Source of the DNA: Rhizobium sp. L1K21
GTDB lineage: Bacteria > Pseudomonadota > Alphaproteobacteria > Rhizobiales > Rhizobiaceae
Assembly (NCBI RefSeq): GCF_024055895.1
Contig: NZ_JAMXLE010000001.1
Location: 992,001 to 1,056,000, forward strand
Reading direction: 5' to 3'
DNA: 64,000 nucleotides
Shown here: piece after piece, positions 1-8,094 of the stretch
Position numbering within the stretch: the first letter of the stretch is position 1
Layout of the letters: every line of letters begins with the position of its first letter
Notes under the pieces: model-generated
Database searches by the model: none
The model's input: the letters and a program-made list of their open reading frames with translations, nothing else
What the model was told of the DNA's origin: nothing
Made by a program: the position numbers and the translations under genes

Positions 1-148
1 CGGCCTGCGCCTGGACGGCAAGCCGGTCTTTTCCGTGCAGCATCACCCGGAAGCCTCGCCGGGTCCGCAGGACAGCCACTATCTCTTCCGCCGCTTCCTC
101 AATCTGGTGCGCGAACACAAGGGCGAGCCGGCACTGGCTGAGCGTTGA
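1..148 (+). CDS. carA: Carbamoyl-phosphate synthase small chain (C-terminal fragment)
   Basis: Only the last 48 codons are inside the window; the reading frame enters at base 2 and stops with TGA at 146-148. The protein is the glutamine amidotransferase subunit that hands ammonia to CarB for carbamoyl phosphate, feeding arginine and pyrimidine synthesis in the cytoplasm. The visible segment reads [20 protein letters not shown], which carries the His-Pro-Glu of the class I amidotransferase catalytic triad (the Cys lies outside the window). It ends 10 bases before the stop codon of a convergent gene on the other strand. The call rests on a short but very characteristic motif. Confidence 0.93.
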   Translation, partial: GLRLDGKPVFSVQHHPEASPGPQDSHYLFRRFLNLVREHKGEPALAER

Positions 149-158
149 TTGGCGCAAC

Positions 159-968
159 CTACTTTCTTTTGAGTTCCAACACGAGTGGGCAGTGGTCGGA
201 TACTTCAGGCTGCCGCACGATTTCGAAGGGTGCCGCTTCAAGCGCTTTGCTGACGAACATGTAGTCGGCGAATTTCCCCGGCTTTGGGTAGAGGGATGTC
301 CTGGTGCCGGGCAGGTTACGCGCCGTCACCAGTTCGGTCAGCCCAATTGACTGCAGTTCCGCAAATGTGATGCTCTCCGGCAGGACATTGAAATCGCCGC
401 AGACCACAACGTTCCGATCATCCTGGCTTATGGATCGCGTGAGGGCGATGAGCCGCTTGGCCTGTTGCCGGCGTTCGGGGGTGTCATGTTTGCCTTGCGG
501 ATTGCGCAAACCATGCAGGTGAACAATGGTGGCCGGCATGTCGCAGTCATAGTCATAGACACGAATGGCATGAGCATTGCGCGCGCGGGGATGATCGCCA
601 TAGCCGTGGGCTGAATATTCGCCATGCACAAAGGCCTGAGCTTGCGCGATTACCGGAATATCCTTGCGGACAAAGGTCGCGAGACCCCATTGCGATGCGT
701 GGCGTTGTGTTCCGTCCCACAGGTCGCCTTGTGCTGCCGGGCAAAACGTGCCGTTGTGGTTGGGCAGGGCGGCACATATCTCTTCAAAGAGCCGTGCACG
801 TTGGGGAAGTTCGGTTGCGCCGTCGACATAGGTCAGCCAATCCTTTTCGGCATTGGGCGTGTGAATGACTTCCTGTAGGCACAGAATGTCGGCCTGCGTA
901 TCTCTCAAATAATCGATGAGCGCACGATGCTCCCTGCCACCCCAGCAATTGAGCGTCAGGATTTTCAT
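159..968 (-). CDS. Endonuclease/exonuclease/phosphatase family protein
   Basis: A 269-residue cytoplasmic protein of the Mg-dependent endonuclease/exonuclease/phosphatase (EEP) fold, the family of exonuclease III and many phosphodiesterases. Seen in order: MKILTLNCW at the N-terminus (Asn ligand), CLQEV (metal-binding Glu), GDFNVLP (Asp/Asn pair) and SDHCPL near the C-terminus (catalytic Asp-His). The open frame extends upstream, but the ATG at 966-968 is preferred because EEP proteins begin right at this strand and an AAGG sits 8-9 bases upstream. The start overlaps the stop of the MATE gene by 4 bases, so the two are probably translated together. The substrate is unknown. Confidence 0.88.
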   Translation of the reverse strand: MKILTLNCWGGREHRALIDYLRDTQADILCLQEVIHTPNAEKDWLTYVDGATELPQRARLFEEICAALPNHNGTFCPAAQGDLWDGTQRHASQWGLATFVRKDIPVIAQAQAFVHGEYSAHGYGDHPRARNAHAIRVYDYDCDMPATIVHLHGLRNPQGKHDTPERRQQAKRLIALTRSISQDDRNVVVCGDFNVLPESITFAELQSIGLTELVTARNLPGTRTSLYPKPGKFADYMFVSKALEAAPFEIVRQPEVSDHCPLVLELKRK

Positions 969-2341
969 CTGCTGGCCTTTTTGAGCTGTGCGAAAAACCG
1001 AAGGTTCATCAAAATAGCGGCAGCGAAGAGACCGCCGAGAAAACCGAACCAGATGCCATTGCCGCCAACCTCGAGCGGGAAGGCGAGGATATAGGCTGCG
1101 GGAAAGCCGATGGCCCAATAGCTGATGAGGGCGAGGATCATGGGGACTGTGGAATCCTTCAGGCCGCGCGCCAGACCGGCGCCGATCGCCTGCAGTCCAT
1201 CGAAGAGCTGAAAAATACCGGCAATGACGATGAAAGGTCCGGCTATGGCAATGACTGCGGCAGCGTCCGGGTCGGTATTGTCGACATAAAGCGATGCCAG
1301 ATTGTTGTGCTGGAAAAGATAAAGCATCGCACCCAGAAGGGCGACTGCGGCGGCCAGAACGAGGGCTGCAATCGCGGCGCGCCGGACAGCCTCATATTCG
1401 CCCCGACCGGCAGCAATGCCGACGCGCACGGTTGCGGCCTGCGAAAGACCAAGCGGGATCATGAAGGCCATGGAGGCATATTGAAGGGCAATGCCGTGGG
1501 CTGCCAGTTCGTTCGTTCCGATCCAGCCCATCATCAGCGAGGCGACCGTGAAAAGGCTCACCTCCGCCAGTATCGAAATCGATATCGGCAGGCCAAGGCG
1601 GATCACATCGAAGAAAGCTTCCCAATCGGGGCGCCAGAAGCGCACGAACAGCTCATAGGCGCTGAGTTTCCGATTGGTGTAGATCACCATGATGATGAGT
1701 GCAAAACACTGAGCGGCAATCGCGACCATGGCGGCACCGGCCAAACCCAGGCTTGGCGCGCCGAAACGGCCGAGCACGAATATATAGGCAAAAATGGCAT
1801 TGAAGATCAGCATCGCAATGGTGGTCAAAAGGATCTCGCGGGCGCGTTCCAGCGCACTCAGGAATGATCTGAGGCACATGACCATCAGCGCCGGGAACAT
1901 GCCGATACCGATAATATGGAGATATTCGGTGGCGAGGCTCGCCACGTCGGGCTTCTGACCGAGGAAGAGCAGGATCGGTTCGGAATAGATGAACAGCGGC
2001 ATGACCAGCACGGCATAAAGAAGCGAAACCCACATACCCATGCGGATGGCGCGCCGTACGGTGGTCTTGTCGCCGCGACCTTCGGCCTGAGCGGCAAGCG
2101 GAATAGAGGCTGCCGAAAAGCCCGAGCCGAAGATGAACAGGGTAAAGAAATATTGCGCTGACAGCACTATGGCCGCCAGTTCGACAGTGCCCAGCTGGCC
2201 GACAATCAGCACGTCGGTGGTGTGGATCAGGTATTGCGCAAGCTGCGCGCCAACCAGCGGCAGGCCAAGCGTCAGCGTACCCACAAAGTGCGAGCGCCAG
2301 CTTGTGCTGCTTGCCATCTTGATCTGCGCTGCGGTGTCCAT
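965..2341 (-). CDS. MATE family efflux transporter
   Basis: A 458-residue inner-membrane protein with about twelve hydrophobic segments in two similar halves, typical of multidrug and toxin extrusion (MATE) antiporters that expel cationic compounds using Na+ or H+ gradients. The N-terminal half has the family pattern GLPLVGAQLAQ followed by TDVLIVGQLG; the second half repeats it as GLPISISILAEV. Length fits the family (about 450). A purine-rich GAGAG lies 9-14 bases before the ATG at 2339-2341; an internal ATG nine codons later is possible. It is the first gene of a two-gene unit with the EEP-family gene. Substrate and coupling ion cannot be told from sequence. Confidence 0.92.
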   Translation of the reverse strand: MDTAAQIKMASSTSWRSHFVGTLTLGLPLVGAQLAQYLIHTTDVLIVGQLGTVELAAIVLSAQYFFTLFIFGSGFSAASIPLAAQAEGRGDKTTVRRAIRMGMWVSLLYAVLVMPLFIYSEPILLFLGQKPDVASLATEYLHIIGIGMFPALMVMCLRSFLSALERAREILLTTIAMLIFNAIFAYIFVLGRFGAPSLGLAGAAMVAIAAQCFALIIMVIYTNRKLSAYELFVRFWRPDWEAFFDVIRLGLPISISILAEVSLFTVASLMMGWIGTNELAAHGIALQYASMAFMIPLGLSQAATVRVGIAAGRGEYEAVRRAAIAALVLAAAVALLGAMLYLFQHNNLASLYVDNTDPDAAAVIAIAGPFIVIAGIFQLFDGLQAIGAGLARGLKDSTVPMILALISYWAIGFPAAYILAFPLEVGGNGIWFGFLGGLFAAAILMNLRFFAQLKKASR

Positions 2342-2522
2342 CTTGTGCCGTCTCTCTTTCCGTCTAAGGGCGAGCGGTCCCTCTTATCCGAAATCAGAGT
2401 TTACGACACGCGCAAACTGGCAAGGCTTACATCAATATTTCTGAACCACTGATCACGCAAAGCAATGCGGCCGCTGGTGGTATGCCAACCGCCTTGCAAA
2501 AGATGCGTGATAGGCCTGATCC

Positions 2523-3761
2523 TCAGGCCCACTCGCCCTTGCGGAAAACCGGCACCTTGGAGCCATCGGGGGCAATGCCATCAATATCGATCGCGTTTGA
2601 ACCGATCATCCAGTCGATATGGATCAGCGAGGCGTTGCCGCCCTGTTGCTTGATCTGTTCCGGTGTCAGATTGGCGCCATTGATGAAGCACTTCGAATAG
2701 CACTGGCCGAGCGCGATGTGGCAAGCGGCATTCTCGTCAAAAAGCGTGTTGTAGAACAACAGTCCGCTGGCCGAAATCGGTGAGGAATGCGGCACCAGCG
2801 CCACTTCGCCGATACGGCGTGCGCCTTCATCGGTGTCGAGCACTTTCAAAAGCACGGCCTCACCCTTCGAGGCTTTCGCATCGACAATCTTGCCGCCTTC
2901 AAAGCGCATCTGGATATTGTCGATCAGCGTGCCCTGATGCGAGAGCGGCTTGGTGGAGGAGACGGTGCCTTCAACCTTCCAGGCATGCGGGGTGGTGAAC
3001 ACTTCCTCGGTCGGAATATTCGGATTGCAGGTCACACCGTTTTTCGCCACCGACGCCCCGCCATGCCATTCGTGGCCATCTGCCAGACCGACTTTCAGAT
3101 CGGTGCCGGGACCGGTAAAATGCAGGGCGGAAAAGCGCATGTCGTTCAACCATTTCGAACGCTTGGCCAGTTCTGCATTATGCGTTGTCCACGCGGCCAC
3201 CGGGTCGTCCAGATCAACGCGGGAGGCGGCAAAAATGGCATCCGCCAGCTTTTTCACGGCCTCGTCTTCGCTCAGATCAGGAAACATCTGGCGCGCCCAG
3301 GAGGCATTCGGATAAGAAACGATGTTCCAGTTGATATCGAAATTGGCGATCTTCTCCAGTGCGGGCTTATAGGCGGTGGAAAGCGCACGGTTGGCACGGG
3401 CGACCTTTGCCGGGTCTTCGTTGGACAGGAGCATGGGATTGTCGCCGGAAACGGCGAGCCTTGCAGCACCCGCTTCATAAGCCTTGGCCATGCCCTCATA
3501 AAGCCAGGATGCCGCCTTGTCGAAATTGCCGTCGCTGGCATAGCGATAGCGGGCGAGCGTCGTTTCCTCATCGGTATAAAAGGGCGTGACAATGCCGCCG
3601 CCAGCCAGATAGGCGTGTTTGGTGATCAGCCGCACGAGCGGGGCTGCCGCAAAGGGTGCCGTGATCACAAGGTCCTGATCCTTCTGCAGCTGCAGGCCGA
3701 TTTTCACGGCCACTTCGGCGAGCTTTTCAAGCTTTACCGGATCGATCACGGAATTCGTCAT
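2523..3761 (-). CDS. Aminopeptidase, M29 (AmpS/AmpT-like) family
   Basis: A 412-residue cytoplasmic metalloaminopeptidase. The pattern of the five metal ligands known in Thermus AmpT can be followed: Glu in NIPTEEVFTTPH, Glu in SKGEAVLL, His in FDENAACHIALG, and His and Asp in LIHIDWMIGS. Length equals the usual 410 residues. It starts 15 bases after the stop of ybaK and is the last of three same-strand genes (ArsC-like, YbaK, this one), suggesting one transcript. The family trims N-terminal residues from peptides; peptide preference is unknown. The stop codon lies within a small inverted repeat (2513-2529) that may help termination. Confidence 0.9.
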   Translation of the reverse strand: MTNSVIDPVKLEKLAEVAVKIGLQLQKDQDLVITAPFAAAPLVRLITKHAYLAGGGIVTPFYTDEETTLARYRYASDGNFDKAASWLYEGMAKAYEAGAARLAVSGDNPMLLSNEDPAKVARANRALSTAYKPALEKIANFDINWNIVSYPNASWARQMFPDLSEDEAVKKLADAIFAASRVDLDDPVAAWTTHNAELAKRSKWLNDMRFSALHFTGPGTDLKVGLADGHEWHGGASVAKNGVTCNPNIPTEEVFTTPHAWKVEGTVSSTKPLSHQGTLIDNIQMRFEGGKIVDAKASKGEAVLLKVLDTDEGARRIGEVALVPHSSPISASGLLFYNTLFDENAACHIALGQCYSKCFINGANLTPEQIKQQGGNASLIHIDWMIGSNAIDIDGIAPDGSKVPVFRKGEWA

Positions 3762-3776
3762 GTCATGTCCAATCTG

Positions 3777-4250
3777 TCAGTTTGTTATGCTGGCGGCCTT
3801 GCCGCCCAACGCTTTCAACGCCGCTTGTGGCGTCATGCGCACCTGCAGGCCGCGCTGCCCGCCATTCATATAGACATAGGGTTCGCTCAGTGCAGCCTCT
3901 TCGAGCACGGTCGGAACCGTCTTTTTTTGGCCGAAAGGTGATATGCCGCCGACAAAATAGCCGGTGAGCTTTTCCGCCTGCGCCGGTTTCATCATATTGG
4001 CCGATTTTCCGCCAAGTGCTGCGGCAAGCTTTTTCATCGAGACCTCCTTGTCGGAGGGAAGAACAACGCAGACCGGCTTGCCATCCAGTTCGGCCATCAG
4101 GCTTTTCAGGACCCGTGAGGGCGGCTCGCCGAGCGCGGCAGCTGCGGCAAGCCCGATACTGTCAGCATCAGGGTCATATTCATAAGTGTGAACGGTGAAA
4201 TCGACGCCTTCCTTGGCGAGAAACTGCGTCGCGCGCGTTGCCTTTGCCAT
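3777..4250 (-). CDS. ybaK: Cys-tRNA(Pro)/Cys-tRNA(Cys) deacylase YbaK
   Basis: A 157-residue trans-editing protein that hydrolyses misacylated Cys-tRNA(Pro), protecting the cytoplasmic aminoacyl-tRNA pool. It shows the YbaK fold from start to end: the N-terminal MAKATRATQFLAKEGV, the RVLKSLMAELDG segment with the conserved Lys, VCVVLPSDKEVSMKKLA, and the glycine-rich YFVGGISPFGQKK loop. Length matches E. coli YbaK (159). The gene begins 2 bases before the upstream ArsC-like stop, so the genes are very likely co-transcribed and translationally coupled. ProX or other INS-family editing domains are less likely because of the GGISPFGQKK loop. Confidence 0.93.
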   Translation of the reverse strand: MAKATRATQFLAKEGVDFTVHTYEYDPDADSIGLAAAAALGEPPSRVLKSLMAELDGKPVCVVLPSDKEVSMKKLAAALGGKSANMMKPAQAEKLTGYFVGGISPFGQKKTVPTVLEEAALSEPYVYMNGGQRGLQVRMTPQAALKALGGKAASITN

Positions 4251-4252
4251 TG

Positions 4253-4603
4253 TTATGCCTTGAAAAAATCAGCGTAGAGTTCCGGCTTGAAGCCCGCCAT
4301 CAGCGCGCCATCCTTGTCGGTGATCGGGCGCTTGATCATGGAGGGATTGGCTGCCATCAGCTGAATGGCCTTGGCTTCGTCGAGGTCGGTCTTGTCCTCG
4401 TCCGGTAGCTTCTTGAACGTCGTTCCAGCCTTGTTGAGCACCTTTTCCCAGCCAATTGCAGCACACCAGGTTTTCAGCGATTGCTCATCAATGCCCGATT
4501 TCTTGTAGTCGTGGAAATCATAGGCAACGCCCTGGTCGTTGAGCCAGGTGAACGCCTTTTTCATCGTGTCGCAATTCTTGATGCCGTAAATTGTCACGCT
4601 CAA
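4253..4603 (-). CDS. ArsC/Spx-family thioredoxin-fold protein (YffB-like)
   Basis: A 116-residue small thioredoxin-fold protein. It opens with MSVTIYGIKNCDTMKKAFTW, placing one Cys at residue 11 where arsenate reductases and Spx proteins have their redox Cys, and ends with an ITDKDGAL...GFKPELY segment typical of the YffB branch. Only one Cys in the CxxMKK position is seen, so glutathione-dependent chemistry rather than a disulfide cascade is likely. No arsenic genes are nearby; the neighbours are ybaK and a peptidase, so arsenate resistance should not be assumed. First gene of a three-gene run. Confidence 0.88.
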   Translation of the reverse strand: MSVTIYGIKNCDTMKKAFTWLNDQGVAYDFHDYKKSGIDEQSLKTWCAAIGWEKVLNKAGTTFKKLPDEDKTDLDEAKAIQLMAANPSMIKRPITDKDGALMAGFKPELYADFFKA

Positions 4604-4873
4604 AACGCAAACTCCAAATGGTCATTGGTCTAAAATCAGGCGTTGTTTTTAGCATGCAGGCCCGAAAAATAAAGCACCGTCGCAAGCATGAGAGCCGGTC
4701 CGATATATCGTTTTCTACATGGCTTTTCTCATGAACAGAATGTATTTTTCGAAGTATATCTCGTCCCTACATTTAAGGATTGGCGAATCGGTCGTATTTC
4801 AAAATAATTCAACCCGAAACTGCCGAATGCAGTAAAAGCCTGATTTCCGCATTTTACTTTCTGGAGGGGGGAG

Positions 4874-5983
4874 ATGAACTTTGCGAGCATGGCTATGAAC
4901 TCTTTTCATGTCCGCCCGTTCTCTCTTCTGGTGGTCGATGACGATGAGGGCGACCGCATGCAGATCAGGCGTATGATCAAGAAAGCCGGGTTGGACTGCC
5001 AAATCAGCGAGGCTATGAGCATCGACGAAGCGGTCTCGGCCTGCGAAACAGATATCTTTGAGTGCGCGCTTGTCGATTATCATCTTCCCGGCCACGATGG
5101 TCTGTCCGGTCTTGCCAAATTGCGCAAGCGTGCGCCGGACATGAGCGTGATTATTTCCACTGGCCAGGGCGATGAGCTTCTGGCGGCTGAGGCGATGCGG
5201 CGCGGGGCGGTCAATTATATCCCGAAAAAGGCGATCAACGAATATACCGTCGTCACACTGTTTCAGCAGACGCTGGAGCGCCACGATCTTGACCGCGAAA
5301 TGCGCGAACACCGCCAGGCCCTGGAATCCTTCGCCTTCATTCTGGCGCAGGATGTGCGCACGCCGCTGCGCAATATCGGCATCAATGTTGAAAAGGCCAT
5401 CGAGGGCATTCAAAAGGGATGGACTGACGAGGCGGTCGACCATTGCCATTCGATCCGCAAATCTGTCGGCATGATGAACGAGCTGGTCGACGCGCTCCAG
5501 GATTACAATCGGCAGACGCTCGAAGACGTCGTCCACGAATTGCGGCCCTTCGCGACGATCATCGATGATGTCGCCTTTCTGCTCAGAGAGGCACTGACCG
5601 AAGCCAATGCGGAAATTCGATGCGCCCCGCTGCCGGACGTTCGCGGCCATATTCCCCAGTTGCGTCTTCTCATGCAGAACCTCATCGAAAACGCGCTGAA
5701 ATTCCGTTCCGCCCGGCGCCTGCAAATTGCGATCGGCGTCGAAGAGCGGGCAGGGCGCAAATGCTATTTCGTCCGCGACAACGGGATCGGGATTGCGGAA
5801 GAACACCAGGAAATCATCTTCAACCCCTTCCGCCGGCTTGCCACTGCCAGCGAGACCGAAGGCACCGGCCTCGGCCTCGCCACCTGCCGCAAAATCGTCG
5901 AACGCCACCGAGGCGAAATCTGGTGCGAATCCAAACCGGGCGAAGGCTCGACGTTTTTCTTCACGCTCGGCAATGGGCATTAG
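4874..5983 (+). CDS. Receiver-histidine kinase-like protein lacking the phosphoacceptor His
   Basis: A 369-residue soluble protein. Residues about 15-140 form a receiver domain with the acidic pair VVDDDEGD, phosphoacceptor Asp68 (ALVDYHLPG), STGQGDE and the Lys of YIPKKA. Residues about 140-365 resemble a HisKA plus HATPase_c kinase: N box LIENALKF, G1 DNGIGI, and G2 GTGLGLATC are intact. At the H box the sequence reads FILAQDVRTPLR, where phytochrome-like kinases have SHDLxEPLR, so the autophosphorylated His is Gln159. No membrane segment. The SD GGAGGGGGG lies just before ATG 4874; the convergent tRNA gene follows. It may be a pseudokinase, an ATP-binding scaffold or a phosphatase; see findings. 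Confidence 0.85.
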   Translation: MNFASMAMNSFHVRPFSLLVVDDDEGDRMQIRRMIKKAGLDCQISEAMSIDEAVSACETDIFECALVDYHLPGHDGLSGLAKLRKRAPDMSVIISTGQGDELLAAEAMRRGAVNYIPKKAINEYTVVTLFQQTLERHDLDREMREHRQALESFAFILAQDVRTPLRNIGINVEKAIEGIQKGWTDEAVDHCHSIRKSVGMMNELVDALQDYNRQTLEDVVHELRPFATIIDDVAFLLREALTEANAEIRCAPLPDVRGHIPQLRLLMQNLIENALKFRSARRLQIAIGVEERAGRKCYFVRDNGIGIAEEHQEIIFNPFRRLATASETEGTGLGLATCRKIVERHRGEIWCESKPGEGSTFFFTLGNGH

Positions 5984-6007
5984 GCGGCGGGTTGGATGGA
6001 AGCTAAA

Positions 6008-6083
6008 TGGTGGGCCTGGAGGGACTCGAACCCCCAACCAAGCGGTTATGAGCCGCCGGCTCTAACCATTGAGCTACAGGCCC
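6008..6083 (-). tRNA. tRNA with CAU anticodon, probably tRNA-Ile2
   Basis: Read on the minus strand the gene starts GGGCCTGTAGCTCAATGG and folds into a full cloverleaf: 7-bp acceptor GGGCCTG/CAGGCCC, D arm TAGCTCAATGGTTAGAGC, anticodon stem GGCGG/CCGCT around loop CTCATAA, T arm GGGGG-TTCGAGT-CCCTC, discriminator A and an encoded CCA (6008-6010). The CAU anticodon is shared by initiator Met, elongator Met and Ile2. The CTCATAA loop within this stem resembles ileX-type tRNA, whose C34 is converted to lysidine to read AUA, so Ile2 is the preferred identity. Confidence is high for a tRNA and moderate for the amino acid. Confidence 0.93.
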
Positions 6084-6247
6084 TGCCGCGCGAAGCGGCG
6101 CGTTCGCGGGTCAATGGCAAGCCGCGGCGCGGAACAAGCCTCTAAACCAAATTCATCTGAGCGTAAAGCGTTTGCCGTAATTGTCCCACAATGGGCAGCG
6201 ATCTATGGTGCGGGTCATTGTAGCAATCTCATTTACGGAGGAATTTT

Positions 6248-6958
6248 ATGAAAAACTGGCTCTTTGCGGGTGTGGTTCTGGCCGTTGCGACAGCCACGTC
6301 AGTGCCTGCCATTGCCGATGAGGCGCAGCCGGGGCAGATCACGGTCTCGGGCCACGGCGAAATCTCGGCGAAGCCGGATATGGCGGTTGTGCAGTTCGGG
6401 GTGCAGAAAGTTGAGGCAACGGCGCGGGCAGCCCTTGATGCCAATAACGAAGCCATGACGAAAGTGATCGCGCTTCTGAAAGAGGCTGGTGTCGAGGAGA
6501 AGAACATCCAGACGAGCGGCTTTTCGATCTCCCCGCAGATGGACTACCGGTCCGATTCCAGTACGCCCGGCAAGATCACCGGCTATCAGGTGCGAAATTC
6601 CGTCACCGTCAAGGTCACCGATCTCGCCTCCATCGGCAAGCTTCTCGACAGTGCCGTCGATGCGGGGCTGAATGAAGGCGGGCAGATTGCCTTTACCAAC
6701 CAGGATATGCGCAAGCTGACCCGTCAGGCCGAGACGCGGGCGGTCAAGGATGCTTTGGAAAAGGCTAAACTTCTGGCCGAAGCCGCTGGCGTGAAACCCG
6801 GCAAGATCATCTCGATCAATGAAAGCGGTGGTGCCATGCCCTATGCTCCGAAGATGGAGCGTATGGCATTTGATGCTGCGCCCTCTGCAGTGCCGGTCGA
6901 AAGCGGCGAAAACACCTATGAAGCCAATGTCAATGTGACGATTGCCATCGATCAATAA
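6248..6958 (+). CDS. Secreted SIMPL-domain (DUF541) protein, BP26/Omp28-like
   Basis: A 236-residue exported protein. Residues 1-23 are a signal peptide (hydrophobic core, cleavage likely after AIA before DEAQ). The mature part is one SIMPL domain: ITVSGHGEISAKPDMAVVQFGV, the NNEAMTKVIALLKEAGVEEKNIQT helix region, ITGYQVRNSVTVKV, and the closing ENTYEANVNVTIAI strand. The pattern is that of Brucella BP26 (Omp28), a periplasmic immunodominant antigen that forms ring-like oligomers. It sits alone after the tRNA with a strong SD (GGAGG, 5 bases from the ATG). Function of the family is poorly known; orthology to BP26 versus a paralogue is undecided. Confidence 0.9.
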   Translation: MKNWLFAGVVLAVATATSVPAIADEAQPGQITVSGHGEISAKPDMAVVQFGVQKVEATARAALDANNEAMTKVIALLKEAGVEEKNIQTSGFSISPQMDYRSDSSTPGKITGYQVRNSVTVKVTDLASIGKLLDSAVDAGLNEGGQIAFTNQDMRKLTRQAETRAVKDALEKAKLLAEAAGVKPGKIISINESGGAMPYAPKMERMAFDAAPSAVPVESGENTYEANVNVTIAIDQ

Positions 6959-6988
6959 CGTCAATCGGGCGGCAATGATAAAAACATG

Positions 6989-7020
6989 CCGCCCTCCGGG
7001 CGGGGGTGAACGGAGGGCGG
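6989..7020. terminator. Bidirectional hairpin terminator between convergent genes
   Basis: CCGCCCTCCG (6989-6998) pairs perfectly with CGGAGGGCGG (7011-7020), a 10-bp GC stem followed on the plus strand by TCTTTAT. It lies between the SIMPL gene and the convergent small secreted protein. A second possible stem, GGGCGGCA (6967-6974) with TGCCGCCC (6987-6994), shares bases with it, so only one can form at a time. Confidence 0.65.
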
Positions 7021-7065
7021 TCTTTATCCGGCGCGCGGGGGAGTGGCCGGAACTGTTATCCAGGT

Positions 7066-7434
7066 TTAGAAGCGGATGACCGGGCAGCCGCGAACATTGG
7101 CGAAGGTGATCCGGTCAGTGCGGTGGTGGCGGCTACCTTCGACGACCACGCGGTGGCGGCTTTCATAGGCGACACGGGCGCGGTGGAGGCCATAGTAGCG
7201 GGCCTTGTGCACGGCTTCGTAGCCGGAGCATCCGCGGCGGCTTTCCCAACGATCGTGGCGGTCATGGCGATCATAACCGTGATGACGGCTGCCATCGTGA
7301 ATTCGAACGCCGGAGCGGCCATCGCTTCCGAAGTAGAGATCGATGCCGGCTGCCGAGGCGGTGGCGGGAATGCTGCCAAGCGCTGTCAGGCTGACAAGTG
7401 CGGCAATGGCGGCTTTCTTCAGGGAAATGATCAT
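7066..7434 (-). CDS. Small secreted His/Arg-rich protein, function unknown
   Basis: A 122-residue protein with a clear signal peptide (MIISLKKAAIAALVSLTALG..., cleavage near ATASAAG). The mature ~93 residues are very basic and rich in His and Arg (HHGYDRHDRHDRW), with two Cys (in RRGCSGYE and VRGCPVIRF) that could form one disulfide. No known enzyme motif is seen. Similar short periplasmic proteins with an RGCSGYEAVHKARYYGLHRARV-like block are widespread as hypothetical proteins in Rhizobiales (recalled, not checked). The His-rich run could bind metal, but this is only a guess. It is monocistronic, with 195 bases of promoter region upstream. Confidence 0.75.
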   Translation of the reverse strand: MIISLKKAAIAALVSLTALGSIPATASAAGIDLYFGSDGRSGVRIHDGSRHHGYDRHDRHDRWESRRGCSGYEAVHKARYYGLHRARVAYESRHRVVVEGSRHHRTDRITFANVRGCPVIRF

Positions 7435-7629
7435 CTTCGTGTCTCCTCAATCTTTGAGCTTTGTCCAAGTTTTCAATCACTCGTCCCAAGCGATTGAGTG
7501 GAGACTAATCGTTGCCGACTGAACGCTATCAGAACCGCTCGTTCATCTGCGGTTCATGTTTCGGTTTTCTGTTTAAGGCGCTGAAAACAAATATTAAAAC
7601 ATGAGGCTGAATTGCCGTCTCTTTCGCTT

Positions 7630-8049
7630 CTATGCCAGATGCAGCACGATTTGCCGTGTATGCGGGCGGCTTCTGTGTTCGAAGAGGTAGAGGCCCTGCC
7701 AGGTGCCGAGCAACAGTTTGCCGTCCTTGGCGGGTATGGAAATGGAGGTCTTCGTCAAGGCGGCCTTTATGTGGGCCGGCATGTCGTCAGGCCCTTCCAG
7801 TGTGTGGATCATCCAGCGCATGGAAGGGTGGTTGGCAGGCGGAACCAGCCGGCGGAAAAATTCATTCAGGTCGCGCTGCACATCGGGATCGGCGTTTTCC
7901 TGCACGATCAGCGAGCAGGAGGTGTGGCGCACAAAGATAGTGAGCAGCGCTTCGTCGTGTCCATTGGCGGCCACGAAACGTTCGGCCTCATGGGTGAATT
8001 CATAGAGGCCGGCACCTTTGGTTGATAGCTGCAGGATCGTTTGCGGCAT
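7630..8049 (-). CDS. YjbQ/UPF0047 family protein
   Basis: A 139-residue cytoplasmic protein of the YjbQ family, small trimeric proteins some of which show weak thiamine-phosphate synthase activity. Diagnostic segments: FVRHTSCSLIVQENADPDV with the conserved His and Cys, HPSMRWMIHTLEGPDDMPAHIKA, and the closing GTWQGLYLFEHR. Length fits the family (about 138). It lies 45 bases downstream of the xseA stop on the same strand. The physiological reaction is not settled, so no symbol is given. Confidence 0.9.
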   Translation of the reverse strand: MPQTILQLSTKGAGLYEFTHEAERFVAANGHDEALLTIFVRHTSCSLIVQENADPDVQRDLNEFFRRLVPPANHPSMRWMIHTLEGPDDMPAHIKAALTKTSISIPAKDGKLLLGTWQGLYLFEHRSRPHTRQIVLHLA

Positions 8050-8094
8050 TGTCGTCCCCGTTTTTCTCTAGGGCGAGCCAAGCTCTTCAAAGCC

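Noticed and set aside
2787-3941. 384-codon open frame on the plus strand
   Set aside because: Antisense to the M29 peptidase and ybaK genes; crosses their boundary without a promoter or start signal.
4799-6037. 412-codon open frame on the minus strand
   Set aside because: Antisense to the receiver-kinase gene and running into the tRNA; no domain features and no SD at its start.
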